Program-made: the position numbers and the translations under genes
Source of the DNA: Microscillaceae bacterium
Lineage (GTDB): Bacteria > Bacteroidota > Bacteroidia > Cytophagales > Microscillaceae
Length of the DNA stretch: 6,611 bases
Direction of reading: 5' to 3'
Assembly (NCBI GenBank): GCA_003449595.1
Contig: DMHB01000306.1
Location: forward strand, 1-6,611
The notes under the pieces: generated by a model
Databases searched by the model: none
What the model was told of the DNA's origin: nothing
The model's input: the letters and a program-made list of their open reading frames with translations, nothing else
Shown: positions 1 through 6,611 of the stretch, piece by piece
Numbering within the stretch: the stretch's first letter is position 1
Layout of the letters: every line of letters begins with the position of its first letter

Positions 1-752
1 CCTTTGGTAAACAAACGCCAAGCCAGCGAGGGCGGCAACAAGATTTGGCATTGCGGAGGCCGAACAGGGCTTCCCTCCCAAAGCGACCACGCCGTTTTGC
101 CTTTTTGCAAGCACCACGTGCCGCCGCTATCACCGGGCACTGTTACTTCGATAAGGCTGCCTTCCTCGGCTTCTATGCGGCTGTAATGATGGGGCAAAGC
201 GCGCATCGAAGTAGCCAAATAAGGTTGATACAAATCTGACGCATACAAGGGTAGTTCTTGCCCTACGGCTTGCCTGATTTGCTGTTGGTGATGCCATTTT
301 TCGGTATATTCTCTGGCAATATGAAACCAGTTGAGCGAGGTTTCCTCGCCTGCCCAAGCCACAGAAAAGGCCGCTTGGTCGAAAGGAGGCAATGCTGCGA
401 CCAAGGTTTGAAAACTTTTTCCACTTTCGACCAACCAATCGACCAACACTGCCGGACTTACACGCCGAAAAGCCCGCACCCAATCGGCGTTGAGTTGGTT
501 GAGAAACTGCACCAAATCGGCATAGCTATGGATTTCAGGTGCTTTCTCGCCAAAATAGCCATCGCGCAGCATCGACAATGCCCGCAGGTTGCCATCCAAC
601 AAATGGGCGGCCAGGTCTTTTACCCGCCAAAGCGGTGCAAGTGTCGGGCGTTCCCAATCTTCGGGCGCAAGCGACCGCAAAACTTCTTCCAGTAATCGAT
701 CCAAGGTCGGAAACAGATGGGCAGTGAAAATGGGGGCTATGGGGGTCATCAT
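1..752 (-). CDS. DinB-fold / maleylpyruvate isomerase N-terminal domain protein (3' end outside window)
   Basis: The frame stays open from an ATG-ATG pair at 752 to the left edge, giving 250 codons without a stop; the C-terminus is missing. Residues about 8-165 look like the four-helix DinB / MDMPI N-terminal domain: W33 and W42 precede DLAAHLLDGN, which carries H50, and NWFHIAREYTEKWHHQQQ carries E151 and H155. A His plus an E-x3-H pair is the metal-binding triad of mycothiol-dependent maleylpyruvate isomerase (H52, E144, H148 in the Corynebacterium enzyme), so a metal site is likely. From about residue 180 a second, smaller domain begins, where the family often has an SCP2-like MDMPI C-terminal domain. 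Known relatives are thiol-dependent isomerases or transferases; substrate and thiol cannot be read here. It starts 10 bases after the symporter stop, has no Shine-Dalgarno sequence, and is probably translated from the dnaB transcript. Family is fairly sure, function is not. Confidence 0.87.
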   Translation of the reverse strand, partial: MMTPIAPIFTAHLFPTLDRLLEEVLRSLAPEDWERPTLAPLWRVKDLAAHLLDGNLRALSMLRDGYFGEKAPEIHSYADLVQFLNQLNADWVRAFRRVSPAVLVDWLVESGKSFQTLVAALPPFDQAAFSVAWAGEETSLNWFHIAREYTEKWHHQQQIRQAVGQELPLYASDLYQPYLATSMRALPHHYSRIEAEEGSLIEVTVPGDSGGTWCLQKGKTAWSLWEGSPVRPPQCQILLPPSLAWRLFTK

Positions 753-762
753 CGGCTGTAAT

Positions 763-2562
763 TTAGTGTAGGAATACATAGAGGGCTACCAAAACCAAGA
801 GGATAAAACCCGCCCAAAATTTGTAGGCAAAGGTGGTCAACGAAAGGCGCTTGCTCCACTGAAAAGCATTGGAAGCAGGCGGCAGGCTTCGCAGCATCCC
901 CAACGAGGTCAATAGCCCAAAAACAGCTAAGAAGTGCATCAGGCTTTTGCCGATGGGAAAGCGGATGTCTAACACGCTATCGGTCCAAAGCCAGCCGCGT
1001 ATGCCAAACAACGCGATGGGCAGCAGCGGAAAAAACGCTTGGATGGTCAGCCTTTGCTTCACGGCCAACGAAAGAGGTTTATCCCAAATAGTTACCAGCA
1101 TCATCAGGTAAGCCAAGGCCAAAAACACCAAGCTCATCCGGTCTAAAAACGGCAGCCCGGGCAGCCCATATTTCAAGGCAATGGTGATGGGAAAAGTAGC
1201 TACCACCGCCGCCAAAGCCGCATTGGCAGTGGTGGGCTTCCAAAAAAGCCCAAAAAGAAAAATGGCCACCACCGCCGGACTGATAAATCCGGTAAACTCT
1301 TGGATGTATTGAAAAACCTGCTGAAAACTCCCCAACAAAGGAGCTAAAAGGGCTGCTATGGCCACAGCGGCCAAACTGACCCACCGCCCGCCACGCACCA
1401 AATGCGCCTCGGTAGCTTTGGGGTGAATGAGGTTTTTGTAAATGTCCATCATAAAAATAGTGGCGGTGCTGTTCATCATCGAGCTAATCGACGACACGAT
1501 AGCCCCCAACAAGGCTGCCAAAACGATGCCTTTGAGGCTGGTAGGCACCAAACTCATCAGCGCCGGATAAGCCCGATCGGGACGCAAGGTTTGGGGCGTA
1601 GCGCCCAAGGTCTGCACAAAAAAGGATTGGCCGCTGTAGTACAAATCATAGACGGCCATCCCGGGTAAAACTACCAAAATAGGCATTAGGAGTTTGAGTC
1701 CGGCGGCAAACAAAATGCCATAGCGGGCTTCGGAAAGGCTGCGCGCTGCCAGTGCCCTTTGGGTGATGTATTGGTTGCAACCCCAATAGCTCAGGTTGGC
1801 TATCCACATACCACCCAGCAAAACCGTGATGCCGGGCAGGTCGTTGTAAAAAGGATTTTGCGGGGGTAAAATGAGTTCAAATTTTTGGGGATATTGCTGC
1901 CACAAACGCAAAAAACCAGCCCAAGCGCCTTGGTGCGCCGATACCCAGTCGAGAGCCAAGTAAGAACAAACCAAGCCTCCCAATACCAAAAAAAACACCT
2001 GAATCACATCGGTCCAAGCTACCGCACTTAGCCCGCCATACAACGAATAGGCCACCGAAAACAATGCCAAGCCCACCAGCCCCCAATGCCAGGGCAACCC
2101 CAAGGCGGTTTCTAAGCTGAGCGCGCCCAAATAAAGCACGGCGGTCAGGTTGACCAACACATACAAAGCCGCCCAATAAAAAGCCATTCCTATGCGTACC
2201 CGCTCGTCGAAGCGCAAAAGCAAGAACTGGGGCATCGTGTAAACGCCTTTTTGCAAGAAAATTGGGATAAACCACTGGGCTACAATGAGTAAGGTAGTAG
2301 CAGCCATCCACTCGTAAGCAGCAATGGCCAACCCCATACTAAACCCTGAGCCTGACATCCCGATAAATTGCTCTGCCGAGATGTTGGAGGCAATGAACGA
2401 AGCCCCAATGGCCCACCAAGGCAGGGTTTTACCGGCCAAAAAATAGTCTTCCGTATTTTTGTCGTGGTTGTGCCTATCGCGCGAAGCCCAAAAAGCTACC
2501 CCAAAAATGGCAAAAGTATAGCCCAAAAATACCCCAATGTCTATCGAAGAAAAACCAGCCAT
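763..2562 (-). CDS. Na+/solute symporter, SSS family, vSGLT-like (probable Na+/sugar cotransporter)
   Basis: A 599-residue inner-membrane protein with about 14-16 hydrophobic segments, somewhat longer than Vibrio SGLT because of extra C-terminal hydrophobic helices (about 507-599). It carries the family block GGLSAVAWTDVIQ (177-189). Aligned from memory to vSGLT, the Na2-site residues are all present (A58, I61, A354, S357, S358), as are the galactose-site residues N60, Q65, E84, N256, K290 and Q421 and the gating tyrosine Y259. The one difference is A87, where vSGLT has S91; human SGLT1 also has alanine there. This points to Na+-driven uptake of a hexose or similar sugar rather than proline, pantothenate or acetate, but the exact substrate is inferred. 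The ATG lies 14 bases after the dnaB stop without a Shine-Dalgarno sequence, so it is likely cotranscribed with dnaB. No sugar-catabolic gene is adjacent in the window. Confidence 0.97.
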   Translation of the reverse strand: MAGFSSIDIGVFLGYTFAIFGVAFWASRDRHNHDKNTEDYFLAGKTLPWWAIGASFIASNISAEQFIGMSGSGFSMGLAIAAYEWMAATTLLIVAQWFIPIFLQKGVYTMPQFLLLRFDERVRIGMAFYWAALYVLVNLTAVLYLGALSLETALGLPWHWGLVGLALFSVAYSLYGGLSAVAWTDVIQVFFLVLGGLVCSYLALDWVSAHQGAWAGFLRLWQQYPQKFELILPPQNPFYNDLPGITVLLGGMWIANLSYWGCNQYITQRALAARSLSEARYGILFAAGLKLLMPILVVLPGMAVYDLYYSGQSFFVQTLGATPQTLRPDRAYPALMSLVPTSLKGIVLAALLGAIVSSISSMMNSTATIFMMDIYKNLIHPKATEAHLVRGGRWVSLAAVAIAALLAPLLGSFQQVFQYIQEFTGFISPAVVAIFLFGLFWKPTTANAALAAVVATFPITIALKYGLPGLPFLDRMSLVFLALAYLMMLVTIWDKPLSLAVKQRLTIQAFFPLLPIALFGIRGWLWTDSVLDIRFPIGKSLMHFLAVFGLLTSLGMLRSLPPASNAFQWSKRLSLTTFAYKFWAGFILLVLVALYVFLH

Positions 2563-2576
2563 ACAGGTCAGAAAAA

Positions 2577-4124
2577 TTAAAAAGGAATCGGGTCCGGATC
2601 GTTCGGGTTAGAAAGGTCGGGGGTTGGCAAGCGGTTGATTTTGCTTTCAAAGGTTTTGGTTTTGCTGCCCTGCTCGAAGGCATCTGAGTTGCCCTGAGGC
2701 AATTGCCCCATCGTGAAGGTTTCGGGTTCAAGGTTTTCGAAACGGGTATATTTGCCTACAAAGCGCAGGGTAACTTCGCCGGTTTGGCCGTTTCGGTGCT
2801 TGGCTATTAGCACCTGGCCGGTGCCGGTGGTGGCGTTGCCGGCCAAATCTTGGGTGATGCCATACACCTCGGGGCGGTACAAGAAAATAACCATATCGGC
2901 ATCTTGCTCCAAACTGCCCGATTCGCGCAAGTCAGAAAGTTGAGGTTTTTTATCGCCGCCGCGGGTTTCGACCGCCCGGCTAATTTGCGCCAAAGCAATC
3001 ACCGGAATTTCCAATTCTTTGGCCAAGCTTTTCAGCGAGCGCGAGATGTGTGCAATTTCTTGTTCGCGGTTGCCGATGCCTTTGCCTACATTGTTGGCGG
3101 TCATCAATTGCAGGTAATCTACAATAATCATATTGATGCCGTGTTGGGCTTTGAGGCGGCGCGCTTTGGCGCGAAGTTCTAAGATAGACAAGGCGGGGGT
3201 ATCGTCCACAAAAACTTTGGCGTTCATCAGGCGCTCTACGCGGGCATACAGTTGTTGCCACTCAAAATCGCGCAGCAATCCTTTTTTGAGCACATCGCTG
3301 CCCAGCTCCACTTCAGCCGAAATCATCCGGGTTACGATTTGCTCTTTCGACATTTCGAGCGAGAAAAAGGCAAGCGAAAGCTGAAAATCTAAGGCTGCAT
3401 TGCGCACCAGCGAAAGGGCAAAGGCAGTTTTACCCATCCCGGGTCGTCCGGCAACGATGATGAGATCCGACTTTTGCCAGCCTGCCGTGATGCGGTCAAG
3501 CTCCGTAAAGCCTGAAGGAACACCGGTTAGTCCGTCTTTGATGTCTTTTTTGGCTTCTAACTCTTCCAATACTTTTTTGACAATGCCGTGCATTTCGGTA
3601 GCATTTTTTCGGAGGCTGCTCTCGGCGATGTCGAACAAGCGCTGTTCGGCTTTGTCGAGCAGGTCAAAAATATCGGTACTGTCTTCAAAAGCTTCTTTTT
3701 GCACTTCGGTACTGATTTCGATCAATTGTCGCTTGATAGACTGTTCTTTGATGAGGCGGGCGTGGTGTTCGATGTTGGCCGCCGAGTTGATGCCCGAAGT
3801 AAGGCGGGCGATGTAGCTGGGGCCACCCACCAACTCGATTTTGGCCGATTTGCGCAGTTGTTGCGTAACGGTTAGCATATCGATGGCTTCGGCTACAGCC
3901 GAAAGTTCTAAAACGGCGCGGTAAATTTCTTGGTGGGCTACTTTGTAAAAATCGTCGGGGCGCAAAATATCCTCTACAATCTGAATGGCATCCTTTTCGA
4001 GCATTAAAGCGCCCAGCACGGCTTCTTCCAAATCGACGGCCTGCGGGGGCAGCTTGCCCAATTGGTTGCTCATCGTCGCTAAATTTTGCTGTTTGGTTCG
4101 GGTCGGTCGGTTTGTTTCTGCCAC
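2577..4124 (-). CDS. dnaB: Replicative DNA helicase DnaB
   Basis: The hexameric helicase that unwinds DNA at the replication fork and engages primase; cytoplasmic. At 515 residues it is longer than E. coli DnaB (471). The N-terminal primase-interacting domain spans about 25-125 (KLPPQAVDLEEAVLGALML at 24-42), followed by a linker and the RecA-like motor. Visible motor motifs are Walker A GRPGMGKT (226-233), the SLEM strand (255-258), Walker B MIIVDYLQL (332-340), ALAQISR (377-383), the SDLRESGSLEQDAD block (397-410) and the arginine-finger region KHRNGQTGE (442-450). There is no intein at either of the usual DnaB insertion sites. The tail is acidic and proline-rich, ending NDPDPIPF. The first standard start in the frame is GTG at 4124, the upstream stop being a TGA about 60 bases back; an ATG at codon 18 (4073) is an alternative start. 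Neither has a Shine-Dalgarno sequence. It is the first gene after a 158-base gap holding a promoter candidate. Confidence 0.99.
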   Translation of the reverse strand: MAETNRPTRTKQQNLATMSNQLGKLPPQAVDLEEAVLGALMLEKDAIQIVEDILRPDDFYKVAHQEIYRAVLELSAVAEAIDMLTVTQQLRKSAKIELVGGPSYIARLTSGINSAANIEHHARLIKEQSIKRQLIEISTEVQKEAFEDSTDIFDLLDKAEQRLFDIAESSLRKNATEMHGIVKKVLEELEAKKDIKDGLTGVPSGFTELDRITAGWQKSDLIIVAGRPGMGKTAFALSLVRNAALDFQLSLAFFSLEMSKEQIVTRMISAEVELGSDVLKKGLLRDFEWQQLYARVERLMNAKVFVDDTPALSILELRAKARRLKAQHGINMIIVDYLQLMTANNVGKGIGNREQEIAHISRSLKSLAKELEIPVIALAQISRAVETRGGDKKPQLSDLRESGSLEQDADMVIFLYRPEVYGITQDLAGNATTGTGQVLIAKHRNGQTGEVTLRFVGKYTRFENLEPETFTMGQLPQGNSDAFEQGSKTKTFESKINRLPTPDLSNPNDPDPIPF

Positions 4125-4147
4125 GATGGAATTAGTTTTAAAAAGCG

Positions 4148-4179
4148 AAAAAAATAGGAAGTTGCACCGCAGGATGCAA
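4148..4179 (-). terminator. Small hairpin followed by a T-run (weak terminator or leader structure)
   Basis: Read on the minus strand, TTGCA (4179-4175) and TGCAA (4166-4162) pair, extended by CC/GG around a TGC loop with one bulged base. A run of seven T follows at 4154-4148 after a 7-base gap. It could terminate readthrough from the hydrolase gene. However, the stem is short, the gap to the T-run is long, and it lies downstream of the promoter candidate, so it may equally be a leader structure of the dnaB mRNA or chance. Confidence 0.25.
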
Positions 4180-4247
4180 GTATTTCAAAATCAATACAAT
4201 GAGTTCAGAAAGAGTTGTGAATGGCTTGGGATACCCCGATTGTAAGA

Positions 4248-4279
4248 CAATATTAAACAAAAACGAACGGAATGACAAA
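4248..4279 (-). promoter_or_regulatory. Candidate Bacteroidota-type promoter for the dnaB unit
   Basis: On the minus strand, TTTG at 4279-4276 is followed after 20 bases by TAATATTG at 4255-4248. The primary-sigma consensus in Bacteroidota is TTTG at -33 and TAnnTTTG at -7 with about 19 bases between; the -7 box differs from it at one position. The same stretch also reads as a sigma70-like pair, TTGTCA, 17 bases, TAATAT. It begins 3 bases after the hydrolase stop codon, where a new transcription unit would be expected. Transcription would start near 4241-4243. This is a pattern match only. Confidence 0.5.
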
Positions 4280-4282
4280 TGC

Positions 4283-5449
4283 TTATTTTACCCAAATACA
4301 ATGCAAAGCCGCCTTGCTTTGGTGAGTAGCTTGCCACGTTTGGCCCTCTTGGTAAAAAGTAGTGGCCCCGTCGCTGCCCAAGTCCCACAGCAACCCACGC
4401 AAAAAAACATTGACCCCCAACGGGATGCTTGTCTGCGCCAAGCGCCCGGCCAAGGCATATTTTTGCCAAGCTTCGCCCTCAGTCAGTTTTTGAATATCTT
4501 GCTTATCGACCTCCGACGGATTGGGCTGCCCGCTGTAGCCCTTCCAAGGTTTGCTCCAAGCTTGTTGGCCGCTTACAAACGAAGGCACGACCAACACCTG
4601 TACCGAATCTTTTGCCAAGGGGGCATAGCACTGCGCATACCACGAGTCGGCACAAATCAACACCCCGGTTTTGCCGATGGGCAGGTCTAAAATCGGAATA
4701 TCTTGTGGGGCACCTGCCGCTACAAAAGTTTTTTCTTCGGCAATGGGATAGGCTTTTTTGATGAGCTGCGGATAGGGCTTGCCGGTGGGCAGATATACCA
4801 CACTTACATTGTACAGCTCGCCGTTGCCAGCCACCAGCTCGTCTTGCTTGAGCGAAGGGTTGGATAGCAAAATAGAGCCGGCCACTATGCTAACGCCGTA
4901 TTTTTTGGCTAAACCTCCAAAAACACGGTGATAAGTAGCCGCCATTTGGGAGGCTTTGAACGCAAACAAACCATAAGCCATCTGGTCGTTGGGAGATTGT
5001 ATGCGTTTGGGTAGTGCCGCAGATCGGGTAAGTAATCCATAAATGTTGGAACTCACCATCCATAGCATTGCTTGGTTGAGGGTACTTTGGCTATACACCT
5101 CGGCTTTTTCGTGCATCACGACCAGCCAAGTGCCGATGTATTCAGGAAAAACCACCAACGTTTTGGGGTTAAGCCATCCCTGTTTTTGGGCTTCTTGGAG
5201 GTAGCCGTCCATTTTTTGGGCAAAAGCCTGCTCGCTGGCATAATCTTGCGGAAGCATCCACGGCTGCACACTCACTACATTGCCTTTTTGTCGGTCTTCG
5301 CCGAAGGCTTTTACTTCGCCTACATTGAGCCAGGGGGGTTCCAAGGGAAGCCCACGGCCATAGTAAGTCCAAATCAGAAATACGCTGGTGCTAAGCAACA
5401 CAGAAGACAAAAAGAAATAAAGCATCAAGCGGCGTGGCGTTACTTTCAT
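4283..5449 (-). CDS. Membrane-anchored carbon-nitrogen hydrolase (nitrilase superfamily)
   Basis: A 388-residue protein with a basic N-terminus (KVTPRR) and one hydrophobic helix at about 8-29, then a nitrilase-fold domain to the end. The Glu-Lys-Cys triad is visible: E103 in VVFPEYIGTW, K231 (or K232) in QLIKKAYPIAEE, and C266 in GVLICADSW. The second glutamate typical of the fold is E238 or E239. Positive charges before the helix and no clear cleavage site predict an uncleaved anchor with the catalytic domain in the periplasm, the placement seen in the Lnt catalytic domain. Family members cleave or transfer at nitrile, amide or acyl-amide bonds; the substrate here is not readable. A segment of about 55 residues after the glutamate (113-168) appears longer than in small omega-amidases. 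The ATG lies 25 bases after the AI-2E gene stop, so the two are probably cotranscribed. The fold and triad are sure; the role is unknown. Confidence 0.93.
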   Translation of the reverse strand: MKVTPRRLMLYFFLSSVLLSTSVFLIWTYYGRGLPLEPPWLNVGEVKAFGEDRQKGNVVSVQPWMLPQDYASEQAFAQKMDGYLQEAQKQGWLNPKTLVVFPEYIGTWLVVMHEKAEVYSQSTLNQAMLWMVSSNIYGLLTRSAALPKRIQSPNDQMAYGLFAFKASQMAATYHRVFGGLAKKYGVSIVAGSILLSNPSLKQDELVAGNGELYNVSVVYLPTGKPYPQLIKKAYPIAEEKTFVAAGAPQDIPILDLPIGKTGVLICADSWYAQCYAPLAKDSVQVLVVPSFVSGQQAWSKPWKGYSGQPNPSEVDKQDIQKLTEGEAWQKYALAGRLAQTSIPLGVNVFLRGLLWDLGSDGATTFYQEGQTWQATHQSKAALHCIWVK

Positions 5450-5474
5450 AAGAACTGTACTGAGGTTATAAACA

Positions 5475-6611
5475 CTAATTTTTCTTCCAAAACATCATCT
5501 TGTGCCATATCGATACCTTCTTCGTGTCGGTTTCGGTTGTAGCCGGTGGGGTTTCGGTTTCACCCTGGCTCAGCAAATATCCGTAAGGAGCCAACGCCGG
5601 AATATTGTCTAAAAAAGCTTTGAGGATGGCTACAAAAGGCACAAATAAAATCATCCCCGAAATGCCCCAAATAGCACCTCCTAACAAGAAAGCCAAAATC
5701 GCTACGATGGGGTTGATGCTGAGTTGCGAACCCACAATGTTGGGCGTTATGAAATTACCTTCGATGGTTTGCACCAACTGAAACCAGATATACACGGCAA
5801 TCGGATAAAACAGGCTGTCGTAGCTCACCAAGGCAAACACAATGGGCAACAACGACCCCACCAACACGCCCACATAAGGAATGATAGTAAGAAAAGCAGC
5901 TAAAATGCCAAAGAAAAGTGCGTGATGGATACCAATAATCCACAAACCCACAATGTTGAGCAAGGCTATGATGGTGATGACCGTAACCAAGCCTACAATG
6001 TAGCGCTGGGTTACTTCTTGAATTTGTTGCTCGATGACGGCAGCCCGCTCTAAATGCTCAAAATCTAAAATTTGATGGATGAAATTTTTGAGAATATGCC
6101 GATAATACAGCATAAAAAATACATAAATTGGTATAAAGAGCAAGTAGGTGAAGAAGGTGGTAGTGGCTTGGATAAAACCATTGAGGAGGCTGCCGCCGGT
6201 GGTTAAAAAGCCGCTCATATTCTCGTTCAGCCAATTCATTTGTTTTTGGGTATCCATCTGAAAACGCTTTTCGATTTGCTGTTGCGAGATGCGAATCAAT
6301 TCTTTCACGCGCTTGTCCATCCGAGGTAAATCTTCCGAAAAGCTCAATACATTGCTATAAAGCAATGTGAACAAGATAAAAATAACTGCCACCAACAATA
6401 AAATGCTGATGATGATGGAAAAAGTGCGTGAAACCCCTGCCCGCTCCATTCGCTTACACAAAGGCAGCATAAACAATGAAATCAGCAGTGAATAGGCTAA
6501 AGGAACCAAAATATTAGAACCTATAACCAATACATAAAAAAACAATAAAATGCCGATCAGCACGATTACAAAGTTGATATGTGCCGGAAAAACCAAGTTG
6601 ATAGACCTCCT
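5475..6611 (-). CDS. AI-2E / PerM family membrane transporter (5' end at or beyond window edge)
   Basis: A polytopic inner-membrane protein of the family that includes TqsA, PerM and Na+(Li+)/H+ antiporter-like members; which solute it moves cannot be told. Numbered from a TTG at 6596 (373 residues), hydrophobic pairs lie at about 7-46 and 58-80, a soluble amphipathic stretch at about 85-135, a further hydrophobic segment at about 143-165, and a membrane block at 200-330. The diagnostic C-terminal half is present: TIIPYVGVLVGSLLP (237-251), then QTIEGNFITPNIVGSQLSINP (276-296) and GGAIWGISGMILFVPF (306-321). The tail is polar, Thr/Glu-rich and then Lys-rich. The frame has no stop before the right edge and also encodes RRSIN upstream of the TTG, so the real start may be just outside the window. 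The AGGAGG at 6606-6611 would suit the TTG start, but the other starts here lack such a site. It heads the unit with the hydrolase gene. Confidence 0.95.
   Translation of the reverse strand, partial: RRSINLVFPAHINFVIVLIGILLFFYVLVIGSNILVPLAYSLLISLFMLPLCKRMERAGVSRTFSIIISILLLVAVIFILFTLLYSNVLSFSEDLPRMDKRVKELIRISQQQIEKRFQMDTQKQMNWLNENMSGFLTTGGSLLNGFIQATTTFFTYLLFIPIYVFFMLYYRHILKNFIHQILDFEHLERAAVIEQQIQEVTQRYIVGLVTVITIIALLNIVGLWIIGIHHALFFGILAAFLTIIPYVGVLVGSLLPIVFALVSYDSLFYPIAVYIWFQLVQTIEGNFITPNIVGSQLSINPIVAILAFLLGGAIWGISGMILFVPFVAILKAFLDNIPALAPYGYLLSQGETETPPATTETDTKKVSIWHKMMFWKKN

Larger units (their letters stand above)
4125..4282 (-). other. Intergenic leader between the hydrolase gene and dnaB
   Basis: This is the only sizeable gap between genes in the window. 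It is more A/T-rich than its flanks and holds a promoter candidate next to the hydrolase stop codon, a small hairpin and a T7 run, giving dnaB an expected untranslated leader of roughly 115 bases. I see no convincing small ORF, tRNA or riboswitch in it on either strand. The open frames that cross it extend antisense into dnaB or the hydrolase gene and look like shadows. Confidence 0.7.

Noticed and set aside
130..483. 117-codon minus-strand open frame inside the MDMPI-like gene
   Set aside because: It lies out of frame within the longer 250-codon frame that carries H50/E151/H155 and recognisable domain sequence. Its own product is low-complexity Arg/Ser-rich with no family resemblance.
258..695. 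145-codon plus-strand open frame antisense to the MDMPI-like gene
   Set aside because: The opposite strand holds a conserved protein; this product has no recognisable domain and no sensible context.
3400..3816. 138-codon plus-strand open frame antisense to dnaB
   Set aside because: It mirrors the strongly conserved dnaB coding sequence, and its composition (Ser/Arg/Cys-rich) is typical of an antisense shadow.
2577..4124. Possible intein in dnaB, a common insertion target
   Set aside because: The Walker A region and the SDLRESG region are both uninterrupted, and the length fits a plain helicase.
4199..4690. 163-codon plus-strand open frame across the intergenic region and the hydrolase 3' end
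   Set aside because: Most of it is antisense to the nitrilase-fold coding sequence, with no family signature; the intergenic part has no supporting start signal.
5072..5542. 156-codon plus-strand open frame antisense to the hydrolase and AI-2E gene ends
   Set aside because: It overlaps two well-supported genes on the other strand and shows no domain of its own.
1..6611. Mobile element, CRISPR array, defence island or phage region
   Set aside because: I saw no repeat-spacer pattern, no inverted terminal repeats, no transposase, integrase or nuclease motif, and no abrupt change of composition; genes are evenly packed on one strand.

Overview
The window reads as chromosomal DNA from a member of the Bacteroidota, probably a Cytophagia- or Saprospiria-like lineage. 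This is an inference from three things: the DnaB sequence style (an N-terminal extension, then KLPPQAVDLEEAVLGALML); a promoter candidate of the Bacteroidota type (TTTG / TAnnTTTG) ahead of dnaB; and the lack of a Shine-Dalgarno sequence at the four start sites that can be examined. The genus cannot be named from the sequence alone.

All five genes lie on the minus strand, so transcription runs from high to low coordinates. In transcription order they are: (1) an AI-2E/PerM-family membrane protein (5475 to the right edge, start possibly outside the window); (2) a membrane-anchored carbon-nitrogen hydrolase of the nitrilase superfamily (4283-5449), 25 bases after gene 1; (3) a 158-base intergenic region (4125-4282) with a good promoter candidate and a small hairpin; (4) the replicative helicase dnaB (2577-4124, GTG start); (5) a Na+/solute symporter very close to Vibrio SGLT (763-2562), 14 bases after dnaB; (6) the N-terminal 250 residues of a DinB-fold, maleylpyruvate-isomerase-like protein (752 down to the left edge), 10 bases after the symporter.

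The spacing suggests two transcription units: AI-2E protein plus hydrolase, and dnaB plus symporter plus DinB-fold protein. The second joins an essential replication gene to a sugar transporter and a possible thiol-dependent enzyme. No functional link between these is evident, so it is probably a housekeeping unit with passengers.

I see no mobile element, CRISPR array, tRNA, rRNA or phage gene, and no new multi-gene system. The points most worth a second look are the predicted periplasmic nitrilase-type enzyme on a single membrane anchor, the MDMPI-like protein in a lineage not expected to make mycothiol, the near-complete match of the symporter to the vSGLT sugar and Na+ sites, and the SSB-tip-like C-terminus of DnaB.
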